64,000 nt of DNA from Haloferax marinisediminis (lineage in GTDB: Archaea > Halobacteriota > Halobacteria > Halobacteriales > Haloferacaceae), in NCBI RefSeq assembly GCF_009674585.1, contig NZ_WKJP01000001.1, forward strand, positions 620,001 through 684,000, written 5' to 3'. The position numbers were made by a program, and so were the translations under genes. A model generated the notes under the pieces. The model saw only the letters and a list, made by a program, of their open reading frames with translations, searched no databases and was not told the DNA's origin. This document shows positions 8,878 to 16,749 of the stretch, piece by piece. Each line of letters starts with the position of its first letter. Position 1 is the first letter of the stretch.

Positions 8878-10074
8878 ATGGACAGTGTATTTTACCAACT
8901 TGGGAGGCTCTCCAGTAACTCGTCGGGAGTCGAGTCGTCGGCCTCGGTCGGCGGGTCGTCCCGCATCCCACGTTGGCTTGGTCCCCTCGCACTCGCGGTT
9001 GCGCTGTTCGGCATCGCCGTCGTCGTCTTGCCCGTCACGCCACTGACGCTCGCCGGATACGTCGTCCTCGCACTCGCCATCGCGGCGGTGTACGACGCCG
9101 TCGAAATCGTTCAGGCGTACGAGAAGCGGACGCTCACCGTCTTCGGAGACTACAAAGGAATTCTCGACCCGGGAATCAACTTCGTCCCACCGTTCGTCTC
9201 GAAGACCTACCGCTTCGACATGCGGACGCAGACGCTCGACGTGCCGTCACAAGAGGCCATCACCGAGGACAACTCGCCGGTGACCGCCGACGCCGTCGTC
9301 TACATCCGGGTGATGGACCCCGAGCGCGCCTTCCTCGAAGTCGACAACTACCGACGGGCCGTCTCACTGTTAGCACAGACGACGCTCCGTGCCGCCCTCG
9401 GTGACATGGAACTCGACGAGACGTTGGCGCGACGCGACCACATCAACGCACGCATTCGCCGAGAACTCGACGAACCGACCGACGAGTGGGGCGTCCGCGT
9501 CGAATCCGTCGAAGTGCGTGAAGTGAAACCGTCTGCAGACGTCGAGAACGCGATGGAACAGCAGACTGCCGCCGAACGCCGCCGCCGCGCCATGATTCTC
9601 GAAGCGCAAGGTGAGCGGCGCTCGGCCGTCGAGAAAGCGGAGGGTGACAAGCAGTCGAACATCATCAGCGCACAGGGGAAGAAACAGGCCGCCATCCTCC
9701 GTGCACAGGGTGACGCCATCTCGACGGTGCTCCGGGCCCGCGCCGCGGAGTCGATGGGCGAACGCGCCATCATCGACAAAGGGTTCGAGACGCTGTCGAG
9801 TATCGGCACGTCACCGTCGACGACGTACGTCCTCCCGCAGGAACTCACGTCACTGCTCGGACGCTACGGGAAGGGCCTCTCCGGGTCCGACGTACAGAAA
9901 GCCGCCGGCCTCGGCAGTCAGGAGTTCGACGAAGACACCCGAGAACTCATCGGACTCGACGACATCGACGAAATCCTCAGCGAACTCGGGTCGATCCAGA
10001 CCGACGACCTGTCTACCGACGGTGTCGACATCGAAATCGAAGACGGCGGCGTCGAGATGGAGTCGCAGAAGTAG
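8878..10074 (+). CDS. SPFH / band 7 (stomatin-prohibitin) membrane protein
   Basis: A 398-residue protein with an N-terminal membrane hairpin ('LGPLALAVALFGIAVVVLP', 'LAGYVVLALAIAAVYDAV'), then an SPFH domain ('GILDPGINFVPPFV', 'RTQTLDVPSQEAITEDNSPV', 'AVVYIRVMDPERAF') and a coiled-coil region ('EQQTAAERRRRAMILEAQGE', repeated AQG units). The C-terminal 80 residues are acidic with several 'DDID' type stretches. SPFH proteins organise membrane microdomains and protease complexes. No NfeD partner gene is next to it. Confidence 0.9.
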   Translation: MDSVFYQLGRLSSNSSGVESSASVGGSSRIPRWLGPLALAVALFGIAVVVLPVTPLTLAGYVVLALAIAAVYDAVEIVQAYEKRTLTVFGDYKGILDPGINFVPPFVSKTYRFDMRTQTLDVPSQEAITEDNSPVTADAVVYIRVMDPERAFLEVDNYRRAVSLLAQTTLRAALGDMELDETLARRDHINARIRRELDEPTDEWGVRVESVEVREVKPSADVENAMEQQTAAERRRRAMILEAQGERRSAVEKAEGDKQSNIISAQGKKQAAILRAQGDAISTVLRARAAESMGERAIIDKGFETLSSIGTSPSTTYVLPQELTSLLGRYGKGLSGSDVQKAAGLGSQEFDEDTRELIGLDDIDEILSELGSIQTDDLSTDGVDIEIEDGGVEMESQK

Positions 10075-10560
10075 TCGCACGTCGGTGCGGTTCGTTTTCT
10101 CGGTCGGTCCACAACGGTGAGTCGTCGGTAAAAACAGAGCCTTCGTCCGTTCGAAGAGACCTGAAGCAGCAAGACGCCAGACAGGGGAGACGTAGTCCGC
10201 TGCCTCGAACGACTGCCTCGAAGCTGGTGACACCCTAGTTTGGCTGTCAGTTCGCAGTCGAGGAAGTCGACTCCCCCAGCGGCCACATCTCTGAGACCAC
10301 CAGTTTGTTCCCTGCTTTCAGAGTCTCTACAGGCGCTGTTTCCCGTCGCGCCCGAGACGACACGAACACGAGCGTGGTTCCCCACCACGTCTGCGGCGGT
10401 CCGCAGACATGTAATAATTGCTTGAATGACTATTAGGCGCGTACGAACGTTCTCAGGTGCCGAGAGTTCGTGATAACGATACGGTACGCATTGGCGTCGC
10501 TGACGGTCGGATATCGGTGTGAGAAGTTGGAGCGTGAAACGCGCCGTCGGCGTTCGTGGC
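10075..10560. other. 486-bp intergenic region without a recognised gene
   Basis: No ORF here has convincing haloarchaeal coding character. The main structure is a perfect inverted repeat, GTCTGCGG (10389-10396) and CCGCAGAC (10401-10408), followed at once by an AT-rich tract (10410-10437). The flanking genes end here from both sides, so the AT tract is not the promoter of either. It may drive an unannotated RNA or be a remnant. Confidence 0.5.
10389..10408. repeat. Perfect 8-bp inverted repeat, 4-nt loop
   Basis: GTCTGCGG, loop CGGT, CCGCAGAC. It stands directly before the AT-rich block at 10410-10437, in a region with no gene. Confidence 0.7.
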
Positions 10561-11001
10561 TTAGTCGTCGTTGCTCGCCCGGACCGTCAAGACCGGAGCG
10601 GACGACTGCCTGACGACACGTTCGGTGACGCTCCCGATGAGGTAGTGGTCGAGGCCGGTTCGGCCGTGGGTCGCCATCACGACGACGTCGATGTCGGCGT
10701 CGTCGGTGTACTCGGCGATGACCGAATCCGGAACGCCTTCCTCGATGATGCGCTCGGTGGGCACGTCGTCGGGGAGTGCATCCACCGCGGCATCGACGGC
10801 GGCCTCGGCGCGTTCGCGTTCTGACTCTTTCCACACGTTGGGGGCGATACCAGCGGATGGCGACTCGAACCGGTTGCGCGAGTCGGCGACCGAGAGCACG
10901 TGAACCGTCGCGTCGTAGGTCTGTGCGAGCGTCGTGGCGTGGTCGATCGTTGCTTTTGTCGCGTCACTACCGTCGGTCGGGAGCAGGATGTGGTCGTACA
11001 T
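10561..11001 (-). CDS. Universal stress protein, UspA family
   Basis: A 146-residue Rossmann-like protein: N-terminal 'MYDHILLPTDGSDATKATID' and C-terminal ATP-binding signature 'THGRTGLDHYLIGSVTERV' (G-2x-G-9x-GS). The latter points to the ATP-binding USP class. It is transcribed alone. The leader upstream is unusual: GGTGTGG (CCACACC in the transcript sense) occurs four times at 11006-11079. A TATA-like tract (minus gtttaggt, 11065-11072) would leave a leader of about 40 bases. Confidence 0.88.
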   Translation of the reverse strand: MYDHILLPTDGSDATKATIDHATTLAQTYDATVHVLSVADSRNRFESPSAGIAPNVWKESERERAEAAVDAAVDALPDDVPTERIIEEGVPDSVIAEYTDDADIDVVVMATHGRTGLDHYLIGSVTERVVRQSSAPVLTVRASNDD

Positions 11002-11087
11002 GGGTGGTGTGGACGAAGTGTGCGGTGTGGTTGATGAGGACCTCGTGTGAGTGTGGTGTGGAACCTAAACGAGGTGTGGTTCGTCGG

Positions 11088-12173
11088 TTAGATGCCTGCA
11101 GCCATCAGGAACAGCGCGACAGAGATGACTGCGAAGAGGCCACCGACGAAGGTTTTGATGGTTTCAGTCTCCAGTGCGTTGGACACGTACGGCGCGATTT
11201 GGCCGCCGAGGACCGTCGCAGGGACGGTGAAGACGACCATATTCCACGGCGTCGACGCCAGACTCAGGGTGTGGCCGCCGACGAGGCCGCCACCGAAGAC
11301 GTGCACGAGCGACGCGAGGATGGCGGTCAGCGCGACGACGATGTGGTTGGTACCGATTGCGACGCGGACGGGCACTTTCGTGCTGAGCATCGAGATGATA
11401 CCGAGTTCGCCGACACCGAAGCCAGCGAGCCCCTGGAACGTGCCGCCGATGCTGTAGTTGGCGAAGCGACGGAGGTAGCCGCTACGGGTGTATTTGTAGT
11501 CGTCACCTTCGCGGTCGACGCGGGTGACGGTTCCGTCGTCGTCGGTGCGGACGCCCGCTGGACCGAGCTTACCGGGGTCGTTCGGAAGACTCGACGTGAC
11601 GGTTCCGCCGTCGGTCGCTGCGGCGTGTTCGGAACTCGAGCTACCCGGCTCTTCGTGACCGAGGTCTGCCTTGAACAGCAGGTACGACGCGGCCAAGAGC
11701 GCGATGCCGAGGAGCGCGTGGAAGACGACCTCGGGGATGATGAACGAGAGCAGGGCACCCCCGACGACGAACGGAATCGACCCGGCGACGAGGCTGAGCG
11801 CCAACCGTCGGTCGACGAGACCGTACTGGATGAACGCCACGGCCGAACTAGACAGGCCGAACGCTTCGCTGATGAGTCCCACCTTCACGATGGTCGCAGG
11901 TTCGAGCGGGTGTGCGAACACCGGGAAGATGAAGATGAGGAACGGGACGAACAGTGCCGACCCGCTGATTCCGACCGTGTTCACAGTCGTTGCCCCGAGG
12001 ACGAACACCGGGAACAACCACCAGTAGTTGAGCCAGTAGTCCATACCGACGTCAGTGGGCGTTGGAGCCACAGTGAAGACGGCGGCGATGAACAGCACGG
12101 GTGCGATGAACACGAGGATGTGTTGATACTTCAGGAACGACTTCTGGACGTGACTGAGAGACTGAGAGCTCAT
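11088..12173 (-). CDS. TauE/SafE family anion exporter
   Basis: A 361-residue multispanning membrane protein: about eight hydrophobic segments, with the two family repeats visible as 'VNTVGISGSALFVPFLIFIF' and 'GLAGFGVGELGIISMLS'. A hydrophilic acidic loop of about 60 residues (near residues 175-235) separates the halves. The family exports sulphite, taurine-derived sulphonates or similar anions. The frame continues upstream, but the ATG at 12173 ('MSSQSLSHVQKSFL') gives a plausible cytoplasmic start. A TATA-like tatac near 12243-12251 would give a leader of about 50 bases. Two rhodaneses occur 6 kb away; a sulphur link is only inference. Confidence 0.85.
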   Translation of the reverse strand: MSSQSLSHVQKSFLKYQHILVFIAPVLFIAAVFTVAPTPTDVGMDYWLNYWWLFPVFVLGATTVNTVGISGSALFVPFLIFIFPVFAHPLEPATIVKVGLISEAFGLSSSAVAFIQYGLVDRRLALSLVAGSIPFVVGGALLSFIIPEVVFHALLGIALLAASYLLFKADLGHEEPGSSSSEHAAATDGGTVTSSLPNDPGKLGPAGVRTDDDGTVTRVDREGDDYKYTRSGYLRRFANYSIGGTFQGLAGFGVGELGIISMLSTKVPVRVAIGTNHIVVALTAILASLVHVFGGGLVGGHTLSLASTPWNMVVFTVPATVLGGQIAPYVSNALETETIKTFVGGLFAVISVALFLMAAGI

Positions 12174-12592
12174 TGTTCTCGTTGTTGTCAGTGCGTAGTT
12201 GCAGTCGCGCTCACTCGGGTCGAGTGACGCGAGGAAAACAGATTGTATACCGAATCGCCAGCGGATTCGCACCGCGTGCAAGGTTCATCCACCACAGACG
12301 GTGTGACCGACCCACACACCGGCGTCGCCGGTTGCGAGTGGTCACCCGACGAGTCAAGCGACTGGGGCTCGAACGACGGGAACATCTAGGTGATACCCCC
12401 GTTCGGGTAGGCGTGGTGAACGTTGTGTCCTGCTTGCTCGTCCGCAGCGTCCGCAGAGTTGCGGGTCACGGTGAAACGGGCATAGCGAGGTCGGGCTAAT
12501 AAGTCTTGATACCGACCTAGCTTTTGGGTACGGTCCTCACACCGACGCGCGTCGAAGAAGCGGCGACAAGTGTGGGAACCCCTAGTCTGTAC
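12174..12592. other. 419-bp intergenic region with a promoter-like dyad
   Basis: No recognised gene. At 12486-12521 an imperfect dyad (GCGAGGTCGG / CCGACCTAGC, 9 of 10) flanks the AT-rich CTAATAAGTCTTGAT. This looks like an operator over a promoter, yet no convincing coding frame follows on either strand. The left part (12174-12260) holds the leader and promoter of the exporter gene. Confidence 0.5.
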
Positions 12593-13012
12593 TCAGTCGA
12601 TAGACCCGAACACCCGTCGAACGAGGGCGCGTTCGTTCTCGTAGGTCAGAACGTCGAGGGCATCTTCGGGGGAAACCCACTCGCGCGCACCCACCTCGTC
12701 GTCGGGGTCGAACGGGTCTTCGTCGACGAGGTGCATGTGCCAGATGAAGACCCCTTTTGGGCCACTCTCCGTGTCGGCATCGGCGTCGACCACGTACTCG
12801 TAACGCCCGGCAAAGCGGCCGCATTCGACCGAGGAGCGAGTCTCCTCTGCGACTTCTCGAATCGCAGTCTCGACGAGTGTCTCACCCGATTTGACCTTCC
12901 CCTTCGGGAGCGACCAGTCGTCGTACCGCGGACGATAGACGAGACAGATGCGCCCGTCGTCGCGTCGGAGGAGGCCACCAGCGGCGAACGTGAGTTGGGT
13001 GGCAGTAGCCAC
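12593..13012 (-). CDS. NUDIX hydrolase
   Basis: A 139-residue pyrophosphohydrolase with a complete Nudix box 'GKVKSGETLVETAIREVAEE' (GX5EX7REUXEE). The fold start 'TFAAGGLLRRDDGRICLVYR' is typical of the MutT/Ap4A type. The start is a GTG (13012-13010), one base after the uvrB stop codon. The two genes therefore form an operon, which suggests but does not prove a role in nucleotide-pool or damage clean-up. The substrate cannot be told. Confidence 0.9.
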   Translation of the reverse strand: MATATQLTFAAGGLLRRDDGRICLVYRPRYDDWSLPKGKVKSGETLVETAIREVAEETRSSVECGRFAGRYEYVVDADADTESGPKGVFIWHMHLVDEDPFDPDDEVGAREWVSPEDALDVLTYENERALVRRVFGSID

Positions 13013-13013
13013 G

Positions 13014-15098
13014 TCAGAACTCGTCTGGTGGGGTGAGACCGTCGTCGTCCTCGTCTGGGTACTCGGGTGCGACACCATCTTCGAGACCGTCGACGTCGAA
13101 CTCACGGCGGAGTTTCTGAATACGGTCGCGGATGTCGGCGGCGAGTTCGAATTCGAGGTTGTCGGCGGCCTCCTGCATCCGGTCTTCGAGGAACGCGATT
13201 TGTTCGACTGCTTCGTCCGCGTCCGCAGGTTTGTCGCCCGAGACGCCGCGCGTGTTCGTCTTGCTCCCGGGGAGGTTCGTCTCGCCGACTTCCTTCTCGA
13301 TGGTCTTCGGCGTGTAGCCGTGTTCTTCGTTGAACTCCTGTTGGATACGACGACGACGCTGCGTCTCGGAGATGGCGGCGTCCATCGCGTCGGTGACCTC
13401 GTCGGCGTAGAGGACGACTTCGCCGTTGACGTTGCGGGCGGCCCGGCCCATCGTCTGGACCAGCGTCGTCTCAGAGCGCAAGAAGCCCTGCTGGTCGGCG
13501 TCGAGGATGGCGACGAGCGACACTTCCGGGATGTCGAGGCCCTCACGGAGGAGGTTGATGCCGACGAGCACGTCGATGTCGCCGAGGCGGAGCGACCGGA
13601 TGAGTTCGTGGCGTTCGAGCGTGTCGGTCTCGTCGTGCATGTAGGCCACGTCGACGCCCGCCTCTTCGAGGTACTCGGTGAGGTCTTCGGCCATCCGTTT
13701 CGTGAGCGTGGTCACGAGCACGCGTTCGTCGCGGTCGATTCGGGCGTCGATTCGGGCCATCAGGTCGTCGACCTGTCCCGTCGCCTCCGCGACTTCGACT
13801 TTCGGGTCCACGAGGTGGGTCGGTCGAACGATTTGCTCCACGATTTGCTCGGAGTGTTCGCGCTCGTAGTCGCTCGGTGTCGCGGAGACGAACAGCAACT
13901 TGCCCGTCTTCTCTTCGAACTCCTCGAACGTCAGCGGCCGGTTGTCGTAGGCCGTCGGGAGACGGAACCCGTTTTCGACCAGCGAATCTTTACGAGACTT
14001 GTCACCGGCGTACTGTCCCTTGATTTGTGGGAGCGTCACGTGCGATTCGTCCACGACGGTGAGGAAGTCGTCGGGGAAGTAGTCGAGGAGCGTGTAGGGG
14101 GCGTCACCCACTTCGCGGTCCGAGAGGTGGACCGAGTAGTTCTCGATGCCGGAGCAGTGGCCCGTCTCACGCATCATCTCGATGTCGAAAGTGGTCCGTT
14201 CTTCGATGCGCTGGGCGGCGACGAGGTCACCCTGTCGCTGGAAGTACTTCACCCGCTCTTCCATCAGTTCTTCAATCTCACCGATGGCCTGTTCCATCTG
14301 TTCTTCGGGGATGGAGTAGTGTTCCGCCGGGTGGATGAGGACGGCCGGTTCGGACGATTTAACCTCGCCTTCGAGCGGGTCGAGTTTCATCATCCGGTCG
14401 ATTTCGTCGCCCCAGAACTCGATGCGGACGGCGTAGCGGCCGTACATCGGGAACACTTCGACGGTGTCGCCGCGGACGCGGAACGTCCCCTGATGGAAGT
14501 CCACGTCGTTGCGCTCGTAGTTCAGGTCGACGAGGCGGCCGAGTAGCTCGTCGCGGTCGAGTTCCTCGCCGACTTCGAGGCGGAGGGACATGTCGGTGTA
14601 GTTCTTCGGGTCACCGAGACCGTAGATGGCCGAGACGGAAGCCACGACGATGACGTCGTCACGGGTGAGGAGCGACCGGGTCGCAGAGTGGCGAAGTCGG
14701 TCGATTTCCTCGTTGATGGACATATCCTTGTCGATGTAGGTGTCGGTCTGTTCGATGTACGCCTCGGGTTGGTAGTAGTCGTAGTACGAGACGAAGTACT
14801 CCACCGCGTTGTCGGGGAAGAGTCCCTTGAACTCCTCGTACAACTGGGCAGCGAGCGTCTTGTTGTGCGCGAGGACGAGCGTCGGTTTCTGAATCTCTTC
14901 GATGACCCACGAGACGGTGTTGGTTTTGCCGGAACCGGTGACACCGAGGAGCGTCTGAATATCCGCACCCTCACCGTACGCACGGGCCAACGCCTCGATG
15001 GCTTCGGGTTGGTCTCCCGCCGGTTCGAAGGGGGCGTCGACGCGGAATTCGCGTTCTGCCTCGGGTCTATCGGCAGACAGGGGACCGGACTCGCTCAT
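13014..15098 (-). CDS. uvrB: Excinuclease ABC subunit B
   Basis: A 694-residue damage-verification helicase of bacterial-type nucleotide excision repair. Walker A '[10 protein letters not shown]' near residue 54, the beta-hairpin region '[11 protein letters not shown]', 'DESHVTLPQ', motif VI 'QTMGRAARN', and the C-terminal UVR domain '[20 protein letters not shown]' that binds UvrC. uvrC itself lies 38 kb away at 52835. uvrABC was probably gained from bacteria by an ancestor of the haloarchaea (family knowledge). Confidence 0.97.
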   Translation of the reverse strand: MSESGPLSADRPEAEREFRVDAPFEPAGDQPEAIEALARAYGEGADIQTLLGVTGSGKTNTVSWVIEEIQKPTLVLAHNKTLAAQLYEEFKGLFPDNAVEYFVSYYDYYQPEAYIEQTDTYIDKDMSINEEIDRLRHSATRSLLTRDDVIVVASVSAIYGLGDPKNYTDMSLRLEVGEELDRDELLGRLVDLNYERNDVDFHQGTFRVRGDTVEVFPMYGRYAVRIEFWGDEIDRMMKLDPLEGEVKSSEPAVLIHPAEHYSIPEEQMEQAIGEIEELMEERVKYFQRQGDLVAAQRIEERTTFDIEMMRETGHCSGIENYSVHLSDREVGDAPYTLLDYFPDDFLTVVDESHVTLPQIKGQYAGDKSRKDSLVENGFRLPTAYDNRPLTFEEFEEKTGKLLFVSATPSDYEREHSEQIVEQIVRPTHLVDPKVEVAEATGQVDDLMARIDARIDRDERVLVTTLTKRMAEDLTEYLEEAGVDVAYMHDETDTLERHELIRSLRLGDIDVLVGINLLREGLDIPEVSLVAILDADQQGFLRSETTLVQTMGRAARNVNGEVVLYADEVTDAMDAAISETQRRRRIQQEFNEEHGYTPKTIEKEVGETNLPGSKTNTRGVSGDKPADADEAVEQIAFLEDRMQEAADNLEFELAADIRDRIQKLRREFDVDGLEDGVAPEYPDEDDDGLTPPDEF

Positions 15099-15186
15099 TG
15101 CCAGTTGTTGGAAGTCGGCGTACTTGAGCGAGGCGGTGCTTGTCGGCGTGGGAATAGTTTTCCGACGAAACGACGTATGATACAGT

Positions 15187-15456
15187 ATGACACGAGAAGA
15201 GCTCCAGAAGGCGAGTCAACTGCTCAAAGAGGCCGCCGAAAGTACCGATGGAGAAGTCCAGACCCGTCTCTACGACCAGTCCGACCAGTTAGCGAAACTC
15301 GCCGACCGCGAGCAGGGACCGGACCACGGGCGACTCGCCCGACACATGACCGTCCTCCACGACCTCGCCGACCAACTCGACGGTGATGCCGCCGAGAAAG
15401 TTCGAGAAGCCCGACAGCAGGTCCTCGAATACCGAAAGACCGTCCCCGGCGTCTGA
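15187..15456 (+). CDS. Small conserved haloarchaeal protein, helical
   Basis: An 89-residue soluble protein ('[20 protein letters not shown]'), predicted to be mainly alpha-helical with charged heptads. I recognise the pattern from haloarchaeal genomes next to uvrB but cannot give a function. It is divergent from uvrB; the TATA-like tagtttt (15155-15161) lies about 29 bases before the ATG. Confidence 0.75.
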   Translation: MTREELQKASQLLKEAAESTDGEVQTRLYDQSDQLAKLADREQGPDHGRLARHMTVLHDLADQLDGDAAEKVREARQQVLEYRKTVPGV

Positions 15457-15470
15457 CGCCCGGCAGACAG

Positions 15471-15492
15471 ACCCCTTCGTTTCCACTGGAAC
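15471..15492 (+). promoter_or_regulatory. ORB-like element, strong, far from the origin
   Basis: ACCCCTTCGTTT then CCACTGGAAC: a near-ideal archaeal origin recognition box in the same orientation as the one beside orc1. It sits between two convergent small genes, 28 kb from the origin. Confidence 0.7.
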
Positions 15493-15561
15493 GTGAACGG
15501 TTGGCATGCATAGAGAGTGGTCGAGCAGACAGTGGTGAGAGACGATTCGAAGAAGAACGAA

Positions 15562-15759
15562 TTACGCGAGTTTTGACCGCTGACCTATCCAAAATCCGAA
15601 CAGCATAGCCAGAAATAGAATTGCTACTGGAATCCAGAATCCCAAATTAGTGAGCAACGCGAAAGAGAGCATTTCAGGTGCGAAGATGAACATCCAGAGG
15701 GGGATACCAATCACCAAGCTTGCGACAGCGACGAGAATAAATCTGGGATACGAATCCAT
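15562..15759 (-). CDS. Small two-helix membrane protein of lower GC
   Basis: A 65-residue protein, 'MDSYPRFILVAVASLVIGIP' opening helix one, and 'LLTNLGFWIPVAILFLAMLF' helix two. Base composition is visibly more AT-rich than the neighbours, with codons such as ATA, AAT and TTA, which suggests transfer from outside. A minus-strand TATA-like aaattatc (15788-15796) lies about 30 bases before the ATG. Function unknown. Confidence 0.65.
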   Translation of the reverse strand: MDSYPRFILVAVASLVIGIPLWMFIFAPEMLSFALLTNLGFWIPVAILFLAMLFGFWIGQRSKLA

Positions 15760-15863
15760 CTACACCATAGTAATTTCTATGAGTTGATAATTTTCATCCC
15801 TGTCGCTCTCAGTTTCTCCCCCGTCCGCGACAGTAGCCAAATCGACGCGGCAAGCACACTGTC

Positions 15864-15903
15864 CCGCGAGCGAGGCCGAAGGCCGAGTCTCGCGGCCTTT
15901 TTT
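15864..15903 (+). terminator. GC hairpin followed by six T
   Basis: CCGCGAG (15864-15870) pairs with CTCGCGG (15889-15895), with an inner GGCC-GAA-GGCC hairpin, then T6 at 15898-15903. It looks like an intrinsic terminator on the plus strand, though no plus-strand gene ends near it. Confidence 0.45.
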
Positions 15904-15918
15904 CCTCCAGGTTTTTGC

Positions 15919-15959
15919 TCCGAGCGGGTCGCCGGAGGCGACCCCCGAGGAGTAAAAAA
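15919..15959 (-). terminator. U-run plus hairpin after the 199-residue gene
   Basis: Directly after the stop at 15965 the minus strand reads TTTTTT (15954-15959), then a hairpin made of GGGTCGCC and GGCGACCC with outer CTCC/GGAG pairing. A U-run terminator is the archaeal type; the hairpin follows it here. Confidence 0.5.
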
Positions 15960-15964
15960 GTGGG

Positions 15965-16564
15965 TCAGCAGACGTTCTTCGGCTTGATTCCCATCCCCTC
16001 CAACGTCTCCACGTATTCGTCGTAGGCAGCCTCGACAACCGTGTCGGCAGCGGCTCGGGCGGCGTCTTCGTCGTCGACGAGTTCCTCCACGGCGTCTGCG
16101 AGGCCCTCGACCTGCTCCTGCAGGTCGGACTTGAGCGTCCGGAAGGTGTTGGCGGCCTTGGGGTCGGCGTCGCCGATGAAGAAACCGACCATCTGTTCGA
16201 CGGCCTTGAGGGAAACGACCGCACGCGCGAGCGCGCCGCCGAGTCGCTCGTCTGTCGTGTCGAAGTCAGCGAGAACGCTGTAGATAGTGGGTGCGTCGCC
16301 TTCAGGGTCAGCGTTCACGGTTTCGGCGTGCTCACGGGCCGTGTCGGCGAGGTCCGAAAACAGGGTTGCGGCGTCGTCGTTCGGTTCGTCGTCGGCCCAC
16401 GTGTCGAACAGGTCGACAGCGGCCGCTGCCTCTGCCGCGGCGGCGGCACGAACGGCGTCGCCGTTCATCTCGCCGCCAGTGACGGCGAACAGCGCCTTCG
16501 AAGACCCAAGTCGGGAGAGGGGTGTTTCGTGCGCATCGCGGAGGGAATCGAGGAAGTCGGACAT
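15965..16564 (-). CDS. Conserved haloarchaeal helical protein, ferritin-like pattern
   Basis: A 199-residue acidic protein. Long alanine-rich helices ('AVRAAAAAEAAAAVDLFDTW', 'ARAVVSLKAVEQMVGFFIG') resemble the four-helix layout of ferritin-like or rubrerythrin-like haloarchaeal proteins, but I do not see a clear set of iron ligands. It ends in 'KPKNVC' with a single Cys. The TATA-like gtacaaac on the minus strand (about 16589-16596) fits a leaderless start at 16564. Function unknown. Confidence 0.7.
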   Translation of the reverse strand: MSDFLDSLRDAHETPLSRLGSSKALFAVTGGEMNGDAVRAAAAAEAAAAVDLFDTWADDEPNDDAATLFSDLADTAREHAETVNADPEGDAPTIYSVLADFDTTDERLGGALARAVVSLKAVEQMVGFFIGDADPKAANTFRTLKSDLQEQVEGLADAVEELVDDEDAARAAADTVVEAAYDEYVETLEGMGIKPKNVC

Positions 16565-16713
16565 GCGGGTACGTACGCCCGAATCGGGTTTGTACCCATC
16601 GGCGGCGGCGAGTTCCGGTGGGAGTCTACGACACGTATTCGACCATCCTCGATTGCAGGCCTGACAATCGGTTCACGTATTTAAAACATCACCGACCAGT
16701 CAGAATCTAAAAC

Positions 16714-16723
16714 ATTATATATT
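16714..16723 (+). promoter_or_regulatory. Strong TATA box for the AtoE-type permease
   Basis: ATTATATATT, the most canonical TATA box in this half of the window. Its distance to the ATG at 16750 (27-36) fits a leaderless mRNA; the ATGs at 16732 and 16735 would be too close. Confidence 0.65.
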
Positions 16724-16749
16724 GTATTATCATGATGGTATTCTATAAC

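Noticed and set aside
10240-10425. A 61-codon frame in the gap before the UspA gene
   Set aside because: No promoter, no conserved pattern, and it runs through the hairpin.
10776-12227. Long plus-strand frame opposite the TauE/SafE gene
   Set aside because: Its product is charged and repetitive as expected from antisense GC-rich DNA, while the minus strand gives a clear membrane protein.
12948-14546. Long plus-strand frame opposite uvrB
   Set aside because: Antisense shadow of UvrB, which has complete motifs.
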